A stretch of DNA of 64,000 nucleotides from Shewanella aestuarii (GTDB taxonomy: Bacteria; Pseudomonadota; Gammaproteobacteria; Enterobacterales; Shewanellaceae), in NCBI RefSeq assembly GCF_011765625.1, contig NZ_CP050313.1:3034501-3098500 (forward strand), given 5' to 3'. Every line of letters begins with the position of its first letter. The first letter of the stretch is position 1. The position numbers were made by a program, and so were the translations under genes. Positions 48,509 to 56,384 of this stretch are shown here, piece after piece. The notes under the pieces were generated by a model. The model was not told the DNA's origin. It saw nothing but the letters and a program-made list of their open reading frames with translations, and searched no databases.

Positions 48509-50056
48509 ATGCAATTGAACCAGATGACAGTGTTGATTATTGAAGACATGGATGCGCTGCGTCAAATAATGATGGAGCAATTACGTCAACATGGTTTTGG
48601 TCGTGTATTACAGGTAGAAAACAGCCGCCGAGCAATAGAAACACTCGAAAATAATGACGTCAATATTGTCCTGTTAGACTGGCTAATGCCCGGTGGTAAT
48701 GGGCTTGATGTATTGCAAACTATGCGTTCAAGCCCGAGGTGGCATTCAATACCTGTCATTTTAGTCACCGCCAATACTAATAGAGACATGGTTAAGCAAG
48801 CCATTAAATACAATGTTTCCAACATTATCGCTAAACCCTTTACTGCTAAAACCCTGCAAACAAGAGTGTTACAAGCCTTAAAGGCTGAGCGCAAAAATCT
48901 GTTTGAACAGCTTGCGCCCAAAGAAGTGGATGAAGTGCCCGCCCCCCCAGTGATGGATGAAAAAAACAGCATTTTAATTGTCGATGACATTCCTGATAAC
49001 TTATCTTATCTAGTGGGTTTATTAAAAGATGATTACCGAATTCGTTTTGCCAAAAACGGCGCAGCAGCGTTAAAAATTTGCCAATCGCCAACCCCACCCG
49101 ATCTAGTACTACTGGATATCATGATGCCAGATATGGACGGCTACCAAGTGCTCAAAGCCATGCGAGAACATCCACAGTCAGACCAAATCCCTGTGGTGTT
49201 TGTGACCGCACTCACTCAACTAGAAAATCAGTTAGCAGGTTTAAGAGGTGGAGCTGTTGATTATATTACCAAGCCGGTTCAGCCTGATATTTTAAAGTTA
49301 AGAGTCAAAAACTTATTAGCCACCGTCAATTTACAGCGCGACCTGCAAGCAAACTATGACAACATGTTAGCAATGGCGAAGTTAAAAGACAGCGTTGAAG
49401 ATATTGTCCATCACGACTTAAAAGGCCCTTTGGTTGCGATAAGCACGATGGCAGAACGGATCGCTCAAGATAAGAGCTACCCGAAAGAGTTACACACCAA
49501 AATTAACCTTATTGAAGAAATGGCGCAACAATCCATCAATACGATTAGCCTTTTTTCAGTGTTATATCGAATTGAAACTGGCCGTTTTCAATTAAAAGCC
49601 GAGCGATTCTCTATTCATCATGTCATTAAACGGATTTTGAATGTGATGCATGTGACCTTTCGTCACAAACAACTTGTTGCTTACCAACTTCCTGATGAGG
49701 ATCCTAATCAAGAATTTGATGTGATGGGCGATCCGATTTTAACTTATTCACTGCTATTAAATTTGATCAAAAATGCCTTTGAAGCAGCTAAAATGCGAAC
49801 CAAAGTTGCAATTCACTGCGAACAAAAAGATGCCATGATCAGCATCAAAATAGAAAACTCTGGCGTTATTCCCGAAGAAATACGCGATACATTTTGGGAT
49901 AAATATGTGTCGTCCGGTAAACCCAATGGCTCAGGCTTAGGAACATATTCCGCCAAAATGCTTACACAAGCCCAAGGAGGTAATGTTCGTTTCTCCGTTG
50001 ATGACTTACAAAATCTCACCACCATTTTTGTTTCATTACCGATAGCTAATCCGTAA
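48509..50056 (+). CDS. Dual receiver protein with C-terminal histidine kinase
   Basis: This 515-aa cytoplasmic protein has receiver 1 (Asp57, VLLDWLMPGG), receiver 2 (Asp203, VLLDIMMPDMDGY), a HisKA-like helix with His302 (HHDLKGPLVA) and an HATPase domain (LIKNAFEAAK, GSGLGTYSAKML). It can both receive phosphate, probably from the Hpt domain of the preceding kinase, and autophosphorylate, so it may integrate two relays. It has no DNA-binding or enzymatic output domain. It is translationally close (4-base gap) to the hybrid kinase. A hairpin follows. Confidence 0.9.
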   Translation: MQLNQMTVLIIEDMDALRQIMMEQLRQHGFGRVLQVENSRRAIETLENNDVNIVLLDWLMPGGNGLDVLQTMRSSPRWHSIPVILVTANTNRDMVKQAIKYNVSNIIAKPFTAKTLQTRVLQALKAERKNLFEQLAPKEVDEVPAPPVMDEKNSILIVDDIPDNLSYLVGLLKDDYRIRFAKNGAAALKICQSPTPPDLVLLDIMMPDMDGYQVLKAMREHPQSDQIPVVFVTALTQLENQLAGLRGGAVDYITKPVQPDILKLRVKNLLATVNLQRDLQANYDNMLAMAKLKDSVEDIVHHDLKGPLVAISTMAERIAQDKSYPKELHTKINLIEEMAQQSINTISLFSVLYRIETGRFQLKAERFSIHHVIKRILNVMHVTFRHKQLVAYQLPDEDPNQEFDVMGDPILTYSLLLNLIKNAFEAAKMRTKVAIHCEQKDAMISIKIENSGVIPEEIRDTFWDKYVSSGKPNGSGLGTYSAKMLTQAQGGNVRFSVDDLQNLTTIFVSLPIANP

Positions 50057-50099
50057 TATCGCAGAGAAAATAACCGCAAAACCACAACTAGTCAGTCAT

Positions 50100-50132
50100 G
50101 GCACTTTGCTCAAATAGTTTGAGCCAAGTGCC
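50100..50132 (+). other. Hairpin after the signalling operon
   Basis: GGCACTT-T-GCTCAAA and TTTGAGC-C-AAGTGCC pair with one mismatch around TAG. There is no T-tract, so it is a weak terminator or a processing hairpin. Confidence 0.5.
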
Positions 50133-50166
50133 TCTCAGCAATAAGTGTCGACGTAACGCAAATAAC

Positions 50167-50181
50167 CTGACATACATCACA
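50167..50181 (-). promoter_or_regulatory. CRP-like box 1 upstream of hyaA
   Basis: On the minus strand TGTGATGTATGTCAG fits TGTGA-N6-TCACA with an exact first half and TCAG in the second. The same 16-base string recurs 65 bases downstream. Confidence 0.5.
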
Positions 50182-50231
50182 ATAAATTAGTGTGTTAGCT
50201 AATCTCTTATCCGTAGCTCAGGTTAAATAAT

Positions 50232-50246
50232 CTGACATACATCACA
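50232..50246 (-). promoter_or_regulatory. CRP-like box 2 upstream of hyaA
   Basis: This is an exact repeat of the first box (CTGACATACATCACA on plus). A weaker third copy (TCTACATCACAA, 50296-50307) lies about 60 bases on, so three related sites are spaced at roughly six helical turns. Confidence 0.5.
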
Positions 50247-50352
50247 AAATTTTTTTACAAAGGACAAAATGTCCAATTGACTCGACAAAACTCGATCTAC
50301 ATCACAATTAACAACTACCAAATAAAGCAATAACACACCATCGTATAAACAA

Positions 50353-50366
50353 TTGATTTGCATCAA
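50353..50366 (+). promoter_or_regulatory. Perfect FNR/EtrA box upstream of hyaA
   Basis: TTGATTTGCATCAA matches TTGAT-N4-ATCAA at all ten fixed positions. A candidate -10, TAATAT, lies 22 bases downstream (50389-50394), the spacing of a class II FNR promoter. Anaerobic activation of the hydrogenase operon follows by inference. Confidence 0.8.
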
Positions 50367-50448
50367 ATCGAAGCAAGCTAAGTCTACTTAATATTGTATC
50401 CAATGGATAAAAATTAACCCATAGTGTCAATGATTAGAAGGTTAGCTT

Positions 50449-51585
50449 ATGGATACCCATGCAGCGCTCTTTGAGCAAGGCAAAAAGCGTCTTGAATACT
50501 TACGCCAATTTGCCCCAAGACAGCAGATCACTTTAGAACAAAAAATGGCTGAAAATGGAATTAGTCGCCGAGATTTCATTAAATGGAGCGCTGCGGTCAC
50601 CGCCATGCTGGCACTGCCTCTCCCCTTTAGTAACTTGGTTGCACAAGCCGCTGAGCTGGCCGACAGAGTGCCGTTAATTTGGCTACATATGGCCGAATGC
50701 ACAGGCTGCTCAGAATCACTTATCCGTACCGACACCCCTAATCTAGACAGCCTCATTTTTGACCATATCTCTCTTGAATATCACGAAACATTAATGGCTG
50801 CAGCAGGCTGGCAAGCAGAAGAAAACCTTGAACATGCTTTAGAAGCCTACCAAGGTCGCTACCTACTTGCTGTAGAAGGTGCGGTGCCCACCGCCAACAA
50901 TGGCGCTTATCTCACCGTGGGCTGTAAAGGTCACACAGGTTTGCATATTGTTAAACAAGCGGCCCAAGGTGCTGCTGCCATTATCTCGGTAGGAACTTGT
51001 GCAGCATTTGGTGGAATTCAAGCCGCTTCACCTAACCCGACAGGGGCTAAAGGCGTCCATGAAGTTGTTGATAAACCAGTAATCAACTTGGGAGGATGCC
51101 CACCGAGTGAGAAGAACATTGTTGGCACACTGATGTACTTCATCATGTTTGGCAAATTACCAGCTTTAGACATGTTTAACCGCCCTAAATGGGCCTATGG
51201 CGCTCGGGTACATGATAACTGTGAACGTCGTGGTCGTTTTGATGCTGGTGAATTTGTTGAAACCTTTGGCGATCATGGTGCTAAAGAAGGCTACTGCCTC
51301 TACAAAGTTGGCTGTAAAGGCCCTTACACCTATAACAACTGCCCAACTGAACGCTTCAACCATCATACCAGCTGGCCTGTATTAGCTGGACACGGTTGTA
51401 TGGGCTGTTCTGAACCGAATTTTTGGGATGACATGGCCGACTTTGAACGGCCACTTGGACGACAATTATTACATGGCATAGATGCAACCGCTGACACCGT
51501 TGGAGCAGTCATTTTAGGTGCCACAGTTGTTGGGATTGGCGCACACGCCGTTGCCAGTTTATTTGCTAAGCCATTGGAGGAATAA
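50449..51585 (+). CDS. hyaA: [NiFe]-hydrogenase small subunit, Tat-exported
   Basis: This 378-aa electron-transfer subunit has a Tat signal (SRRDFIKWSA, arginines 40-41). Cluster ligands are visible: CTGC (84, 87), GTCAAFGG and GGCPPSE for the proximal cluster, and HDNCERRGRF, CLYKVGCKGP, NNCPTERFN and HGCMGCSE for the medial and distal clusters. A C-terminal hydrophobic anchor (GAVILGATVVGIGAHAVASLF) is present. The two extra proximal cysteines of O2-tolerant enzymes are glycines here (CTGC, FGGI), so an O2-sensitive type is expected. It is the first gene of the operon, 2 bases before hyaB. Confidence 0.97.
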   Translation: MDTHAALFEQGKKRLEYLRQFAPRQQITLEQKMAENGISRRDFIKWSAAVTAMLALPLPFSNLVAQAAELADRVPLIWLHMAECTGCSESLIRTDTPNLDSLIFDHISLEYHETLMAAAGWQAEENLEHALEAYQGRYLLAVEGAVPTANNGAYLTVGCKGHTGLHIVKQAAQGAAAIISVGTCAAFGGIQAASPNPTGAKGVHEVVDKPVINLGGCPPSEKNIVGTLMYFIMFGKLPALDMFNRPKWAYGARVHDNCERRGRFDAGEFVETFGDHGAKEGYCLYKVGCKGPYTYNNCPTERFNHHTSWPVLAGHGCMGCSEPNFWDDMADFERPLGRQLLHGIDATADTVGAVILGATVVGIGAHAVASLFAKPLEE

Positions 51586-51587
51586 TC

Positions 51588-53291
51588 ATGAGTAAACGAG
51601 TCGTTATTGATCCCATCACTCGTATTGAAGGTCACTTACGTGTTGAAGTGGAAGTCGACGAAAATAACAAAATCACCAAGGCTTGGTCATCATCTACCTT
51701 ATGGCGCGGTATTGAAGTTATCTTAAAAGGCCGAACCCCAATGGATGTTGGGCTTATTGTGCAACGTATTTGTGGGGTATGTACTTATTCGCATTATCGC
51801 TGTGGTACCGAGGCCGTTGAAAATGCTCTTGGAGTTAAAATCCCACTGAATGCCAAATATTTACGTAGCTTGATGCAATCATCACTTTATATGCATGATC
51901 ACATAGTGCATTTTTATCACTTACACGGTTTAGACTGGGTTGATGTGGTGTCGGCATTAAGTGCCGATCCTGCGGTTGCGGCACAAGTTGCCTTACAATA
52001 CACAGACAAACCGATCGCCGCCGGTGAAGGCGAGTTACGCGCGGTACAAGAGCGTGTTAAAGGGTTTGTTGAAACCGGTAAATTAGGTCCTTTTGCTAAC
52101 GCTTATTGGGGTAATGGCACCTATAAGTTTACCCCTGAACAAAACCTTATTGCCCTATCTCACTACTTAAAAGCACTTGAAGTACAACGTGTTGCGGCGG
52201 AAATGCTCGCCATCTTTGGCGGTAAATCACCGCATCCACAATCAATTGTTGTGGGTGGTGTAACCTCAGTGCGCGACATGTTAAGCCCAGCGCGTCTACA
52301 AGAATGGAAGCAAAAACACGCTATTGTTCAAGACTTTATTGAACGCGCCTATCAAGCCGACATCGTTATGGCAGCCGAAGCCTTTGGCAATGAACCGAGT
52401 GTATTAGGCGGGGTTAATGTGAGTAACTTCTTATGCACTAACGATTTTATCATGGCTGATGGTGAATACCTGTTTGAGCAAGGTGTCATTATGAACGGTG
52501 ATTTAGCAGGCGTTAGCGATATTGACCCAAGCAAAATCAAAGAAGATGTTACCCACGCTTGGTACAAAGCAGAAGGTGCTCAACATCCCTACGATGGAAC
52601 CACGGTCCCTGATTACACCGGCTTTGTTGAACGCGATACGGTTTATGGCAAATTACCCACCCTTGATGGAGACGGCAAATACTCTTGGGTCAAATCACCT
52701 CGTTACCAAGATGAACCGGTTGAAGTTGGGCCGCTGTCTTGCTTATTAGTCAACTATGCCCGTGGTAACTCAATCGTTGTGGATGCGGTAAATGGCTTAT
52801 TAGCCCGTACCGGCTTGCCAATTGGTGCCTTATTTACCACTTTAGGCCGAACCGCAGCGCGTATGTTGCAAACCGTATTGGTGGGTCAAGCTAGTTTACG
52901 CACGTTTGATGCGCTGTTAACTAACATGCAATCCGATGAAACCACTTATGTCACGCCTGATATAGACCCAAACAAAGAATACGTTGGCCACGCCATGAAC
53001 GAGGCGCCTCGCGGTATGCTAAGTCACTGGATCAGAATTAAAAATGCCAAAGTTGAAAACTATCAAGCCGTAGTGCCAACCACTTGGAATGCCGGTCCTG
53101 TCGATGCCAATGGTAAAATGGGCCCCTATGAAGCTTCCTTGATTGGCTTGCAACTCGAAGATCCAACTAAACCACTTGAAGTTATTCGAATTATCCACTC
53201 GTTTGACCCATGTATGGCATGTTCGGTACACGTGATGGATTACAAAAAACAAACCTTAGGTCAGTTCAAAATTGACCCCAACGGTTTTTAA
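51588..53291 (+). CDS. hyaB: [NiFe]-hydrogenase large subunit
   Basis: This 567-aa protein carries the Ni-Fe active site. The N-terminal ligands are RICGVCTYSH (Cys62, Cys65) and the C-terminal ligands DPCMACSVH (Cys542, Cys545), which end at His548, the expected cleavage point. A 19-residue tail beyond His548 is the extension removed by the HyaD protease after nickel insertion. RIEGHLRVEVEVD and the other group 1 signatures are intact. It has no signal peptide and is exported with HyaA by the Tat system. The ribosome site GGAGGAAT is strong. Confidence 0.98.
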   Translation: MSKRVVIDPITRIEGHLRVEVEVDENNKITKAWSSSTLWRGIEVILKGRTPMDVGLIVQRICGVCTYSHYRCGTEAVENALGVKIPLNAKYLRSLMQSSLYMHDHIVHFYHLHGLDWVDVVSALSADPAVAAQVALQYTDKPIAAGEGELRAVQERVKGFVETGKLGPFANAYWGNGTYKFTPEQNLIALSHYLKALEVQRVAAEMLAIFGGKSPHPQSIVVGGVTSVRDMLSPARLQEWKQKHAIVQDFIERAYQADIVMAAEAFGNEPSVLGGVNVSNFLCTNDFIMADGEYLFEQGVIMNGDLAGVSDIDPSKIKEDVTHAWYKAEGAQHPYDGTTVPDYTGFVERDTVYGKLPTLDGDGKYSWVKSPRYQDEPVEVGPLSCLLVNYARGNSIVVDAVNGLLARTGLPIGALFTTLGRTAARMLQTVLVGQASLRTFDALLTNMQSDETTYVTPDIDPNKEYVGHAMNEAPRGMLSHWIRIKNAKVENYQAVVPTTWNAGPVDANGKMGPYEASLIGLQLEDPTKPLEVIRIIHSFDPCMACSVHVMDYKKQTLGQFKIDPNGF

Positions 53292-53322
53292 TTTGGCTGG
53301 ATGACTTAAATAAGGAGGGTTT

Positions 53323-53988
53323 ATGGCACACACAGCAACCCACACACGACATTTGATATTTACCCCAGCCATTCGGATTTTCCATTGGTTACGGGCACTG
53401 GCGATTTTAGTGCTTGTGGTAACAGGGTTTTATATCTCATGGCCGTTTTTGGTAGCGCCTGAATCAACCGATGTATTGGTTCAAGGTTGGATCCGTTTTG
53501 CACATATTGTGTTTGGTTTTGTTCTCACAGCCGTTACCTTAGTCCGTTTTTATTTGTTTTTCTTTAGTCGCAATAATATTGAAAGACGATCATTTAAAGA
53601 CGTCATGAGCGTTAACAGTTGGATAGTACAATTAAAGTCTTATCTTTGGATGGGACATTTAAATAAAGCAGGAGTTTATGGGCCACTGCAGTTTGTGACT
53701 TACGTCGCAATCTCATTGATGGCTTTGTTTATTTGCATTACAGGCTTAGTACTTTATGCCAATGTTTATCACTTAGGCTTAGGCGGCATGCTGTGGGAAA
53801 GCGCGGCATGGATAACAGCTCAAATGGGCGGTTTAGCCAAGGTGAGAATTTGGCATCACTACCTAACGTGGACATTTATTGTGTTTGTGGTTATTCATGT
53901 TTACATGGCGGTTTGGTCAGGTATTCGCTTCAAACAAAACTCAGTAGACTCCATTGTATCTGGATATGATTACCACAAGGAACATTAA
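53323..53988 (+). CDS. hyaC: Ni/Fe-hydrogenase cytochrome b subunit
   Basis: This 221-aa di-heme membrane protein anchors the hydrogenase and passes electrons to the quinone pool. Four to five TM helices are visible. Probable heme histidines are in AIRIFHWLRALAIL, RFAHIVFGFVL and IWHHYLTWTFIVFVVIHVYM. The length fits HyaC/HydC (about 220-240 aa). The ribosome site AAGGAGGG is nearly perfect. It lies 31 bases after hyaB and 5 before hyaD. Confidence 0.95.
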   Translation: MAHTATHTRHLIFTPAIRIFHWLRALAILVLVVTGFYISWPFLVAPESTDVLVQGWIRFAHIVFGFVLTAVTLVRFYLFFFSRNNIERRSFKDVMSVNSWIVQLKSYLWMGHLNKAGVYGPLQFVTYVAISLMALFICITGLVLYANVYHLGLGGMLWESAAWITAQMGGLAKVRIWHHYLTWTFIVFVVIHVYMAVWSGIRFKQNSVDSIVSGYDYHKEH

Positions 53989-53993
53989 CCTGA

Positions 53994-54560
53994 GTGAGTA
54001 AAATATTACTATTAGGTATTGGTAATGTTTTGTACGCCGATGAAGGTATCGGCGTACATTTTACCAATTATATCAAAGACAAATATACCTTCACTCACCC
54101 TAGCCATCAGTTAGACATCATGGATGGCGGCACCCTTGCGCAAGGGCTCATTCCAATTATTTGCCAGTATGATCAGTTGATTGTGGTTGATACCGTTAAC
54201 AGCGCCCAAGCCAAAGCCGGTGAGGTGTTCTTTTTTGATTTTGACCATGCACCCGCTGAGATTGACTGGCAAGGCAGCGCACATGAAGTAGAAATGCTGC
54301 AAACCCTCACCATGATGGATATGGTTGGCGACCGCCCGCAAACCCAGGTATTAGGTGTTATTCCCACCGTTATCGTCCCTATGACACTCGGCTTAACTGA
54401 CGCCCTTTATGCCGCAGTGCCAACCATGGAAAAAACCTTGATAAATTATCTATCCGCATTAGGTTTTAGCCTGTCACAAGACGATGCTGTCAGCATTGAT
54501 TTAGTGATTCCCGATGCTTATAAACGAGGTCACGAAGATGAACCACTGCATCCAATTTGA
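53994..54560 (+). CDS. hyaD: Hydrogenase maturation protease
   Basis: This 188-aa endopeptidase clips the C-terminal extension of HyaB once nickel is in place. The hallmark LLLGIGNVLYADEGIGVHF supplies the Glu that senses nickel (DEGIG), and DGGTLAQGL and VVDTVNSAQ carry the other acidic residue region. The start is GTG at 53994. The 3' end overlaps the start of the next gene by 23 bases, which suggests translational coupling. Confidence 0.95.
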   Translation: MSKILLLGIGNVLYADEGIGVHFTNYIKDKYTFTHPSHQLDIMDGGTLAQGLIPIICQYDQLIVVDTVNSAQAKAGEVFFFDFDHAPAEIDWQGSAHEVEMLQTLTMMDMVGDRPQTQVLGVIPTVIVPMTLGLTDALYAAVPTMEKTLINYLSALGFSLSQDDAVSIDLVIPDAYKRGHEDEPLHPI

Positions 54561-56349
54561 ATTCATATGTAGTCAACCTGTGGCGCTTTATGGTCATTTA
54601 TGCCACCAATATGTGGACCGAAAGGCCATTGACATTCGCGCTGCGCAGTTTACTGATGAACAACATAATACCCATTACCTACTAGAAGCCTTCGCTGAGC
54701 AAGCCCAATTAGAACAACTAGCAGAAGAGATTGCTGAAGACTTTTTATTATCGGTTTGGCTGATAGATACTCGCATTCAGCGAGTTGAGCACAAACAATA
54801 TCCACAGTCATCTTTGAGTCTTACCAAGCCAACGCCCTATGCTCCACTGCCTTATTGTCAACACTGCCAACCCTTATTTGGCGATAACCAAAGCCAGCAG
54901 TTTGCCAATATCAATTTAGCTTGCTCGCACTGCCATGGCGAGACTAAGTTATCAGTGGCGCAGAAGTCATTAAGCGAACAAGACATTTTTGCCTTCGCAG
55001 ATTTACTGCTTAATAACAGTACCTTACATTTACCCGATGACAATATGACATTGTCACTGGCCTTGCCATTAAGTGCCAAAGACCGACCCAGTATTATTGT
55101 CTGTAACCCGAATGATCTAAATGGCTACTTTCATTTAAGCGATCATCAAGTACTGGCCTTATCTAGCATTGAAAAACCCTGCATCACTTTAATGACCAAT
55201 GACACAGGTAAAGCCCATTTTAAAACGGCATTGGTTGATGTGCAGTTTGCCAGTAATCGTTTATTAGTTATTTTGACCGAAAAACTGCGCCAACGAGGCA
55301 TTAACTGGCTGTATTCACATTCAAATCCACCCGGTGAACACCATGGAAACCCGCCACTGAAGCTAGCACGATTAGCGGAGCAATGGATAGCAAAGCAACA
55401 AGTAAAAGCGGGCCAGTGTGAGGTATTATTTAATCCATTACATGATGAAGCCATCTCACAAATCGCCAATATTAACTACTGTGCCACTAGCATAGATAAA
55501 CAGGTTAGCTGGAGCGCAATTCACACCGAACACAAGCAAGTATTACCTGAGTCACACGCCGCCCAATGTGCTTTATTGGCAGGGCTACAAACCATGTCAC
55601 CGCCTAACCCATGCAAAAAAGCTAAACACGCAGCGATATTATTTTTTAGCTATTATCAAGCCAGTCAAATTTTAGCCTTAGACAAAGAAGGTAACGCCGA
55701 GCTATTTTTTGAAATGGCCAATATTCCTAACTCGGGTTATGAAATTTGCCACCAGCTCAGCCAGAGTCGTGAAAGCGGTTTACTGGATAAATTTAAACAA
55801 ATGTATCCCGACAGCTACAACGCCTTATTAGATATCGAGCTAACTTCTCACACTAAATCACTGACCAGTTTAATGGCCGTGGCCGCAGCCATCATCGGCT
55901 GTCGGGTGTATCACGATGCGCCTGAATCTATCACACAACAATTAGCTGATAGCTTTATTGCCGACGCCATGGGATTTAATGGGGCCAATGCCCCCCGTAT
56001 TGATTTCCCGCTGACTAAAGGCGAAGCCTATCGCAGCCTGAATTGGTGCAAAACCTTAGGCACCCTGATGAGCTTTCGCATTGCCGGTGAAACCGATACC
56101 AGCAAGCTTGCCTTTGCCTTTCATGACTCTTTGGCCGACTACCTCAGCAATTGGATTGAGCACCTAGACAAAAATATCGGCATCAAGCACTTAGTGTTAG
56201 CGGGCAGTGAGTTTGACAACCCAGTGTTAGCCAAGCGTATCCAAATGCGAGTCGGCAAAAATACCCCTTTAGTGATCAACAAGCAATTAGACTTAGAAGG
56301 CGCTAACTTGGCGGTTGGTGGGATATTCCTTCGTCAACGACGCCGCTAG
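54538..56349 (+). CDS. Degenerate HypF paralogue of unknown role
   Basis: This protein of about 603 aa aligns by eye with HypF over most of its length but lacks the catalytic parts. It has one zinc finger (PYCQHC, Cys107/110, then CSHC, Cys129/132; the C-x2-C-x18-C-x2-C spacing of HypF). A YrdC-like segment contains ALSSIEKPCITLM, where HypF has VLSSAEKPITVM. A C-terminal Kae1-like domain has FAFHDSLADYLSNW and LVLAGSEFDNPVLA in place of HypF's VFSGGVFQNK. The acylphosphatase motif GVGFRP, the Kae1 HHYSH pair and the DGTG loop are missing. ATG 54538 (GAGGT upstream) is preferred to 54514. It sits between hyaD and hypF, so a scaffold or chaperone role is inferred. Confidence 0.72.
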   Translation: MNHCIQFEFICSQPVALYGHLCHQYVDRKAIDIRAAQFTDEQHNTHYLLEAFAEQAQLEQLAEEIAEDFLLSVWLIDTRIQRVEHKQYPQSSLSLTKPTPYAPLPYCQHCQPLFGDNQSQQFANINLACSHCHGETKLSVAQKSLSEQDIFAFADLLLNNSTLHLPDDNMTLSLALPLSAKDRPSIIVCNPNDLNGYFHLSDHQVLALSSIEKPCITLMTNDTGKAHFKTALVDVQFASNRLLVILTEKLRQRGINWLYSHSNPPGEHHGNPPLKLARLAEQWIAKQQVKAGQCEVLFNPLHDEAISQIANINYCATSIDKQVSWSAIHTEHKQVLPESHAAQCALLAGLQTMSPPNPCKKAKHAAILFFSYYQASQILALDKEGNAELFFEMANIPNSGYEICHQLSQSRESGLLDKFKQMYPDSYNALLDIELTSHTKSLTSLMAVAAAIIGCRVYHDAPESITQQLADSFIADAMGFNGANAPRIDFPLTKGEAYRSLNWCKTLGTLMSFRIAGETDTSKLAFAFHDSLADYLSNWIEHLDKNIGIKHLVLAGSEFDNPVLAKRIQMRVGKNTPLVINKQLDLEGANLAVGGIFLRQRRR

Positions 56350-56384
56350 ACTTAGTGATGCCCAAGGCAAATAAGGAACCCTAT

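Noticed and set aside
48940..48955. C7 run in the REC-REC-kinase gene considered as another frameshift
   Set aside because: The frame reads through it without a break and both flanking domains are intact.
50160..50310. Repeats before hyaA considered as a CRISPR or iteron array
   Set aside because: Only two exact and one partial copies exist, and they fit CRP half-site structure better.
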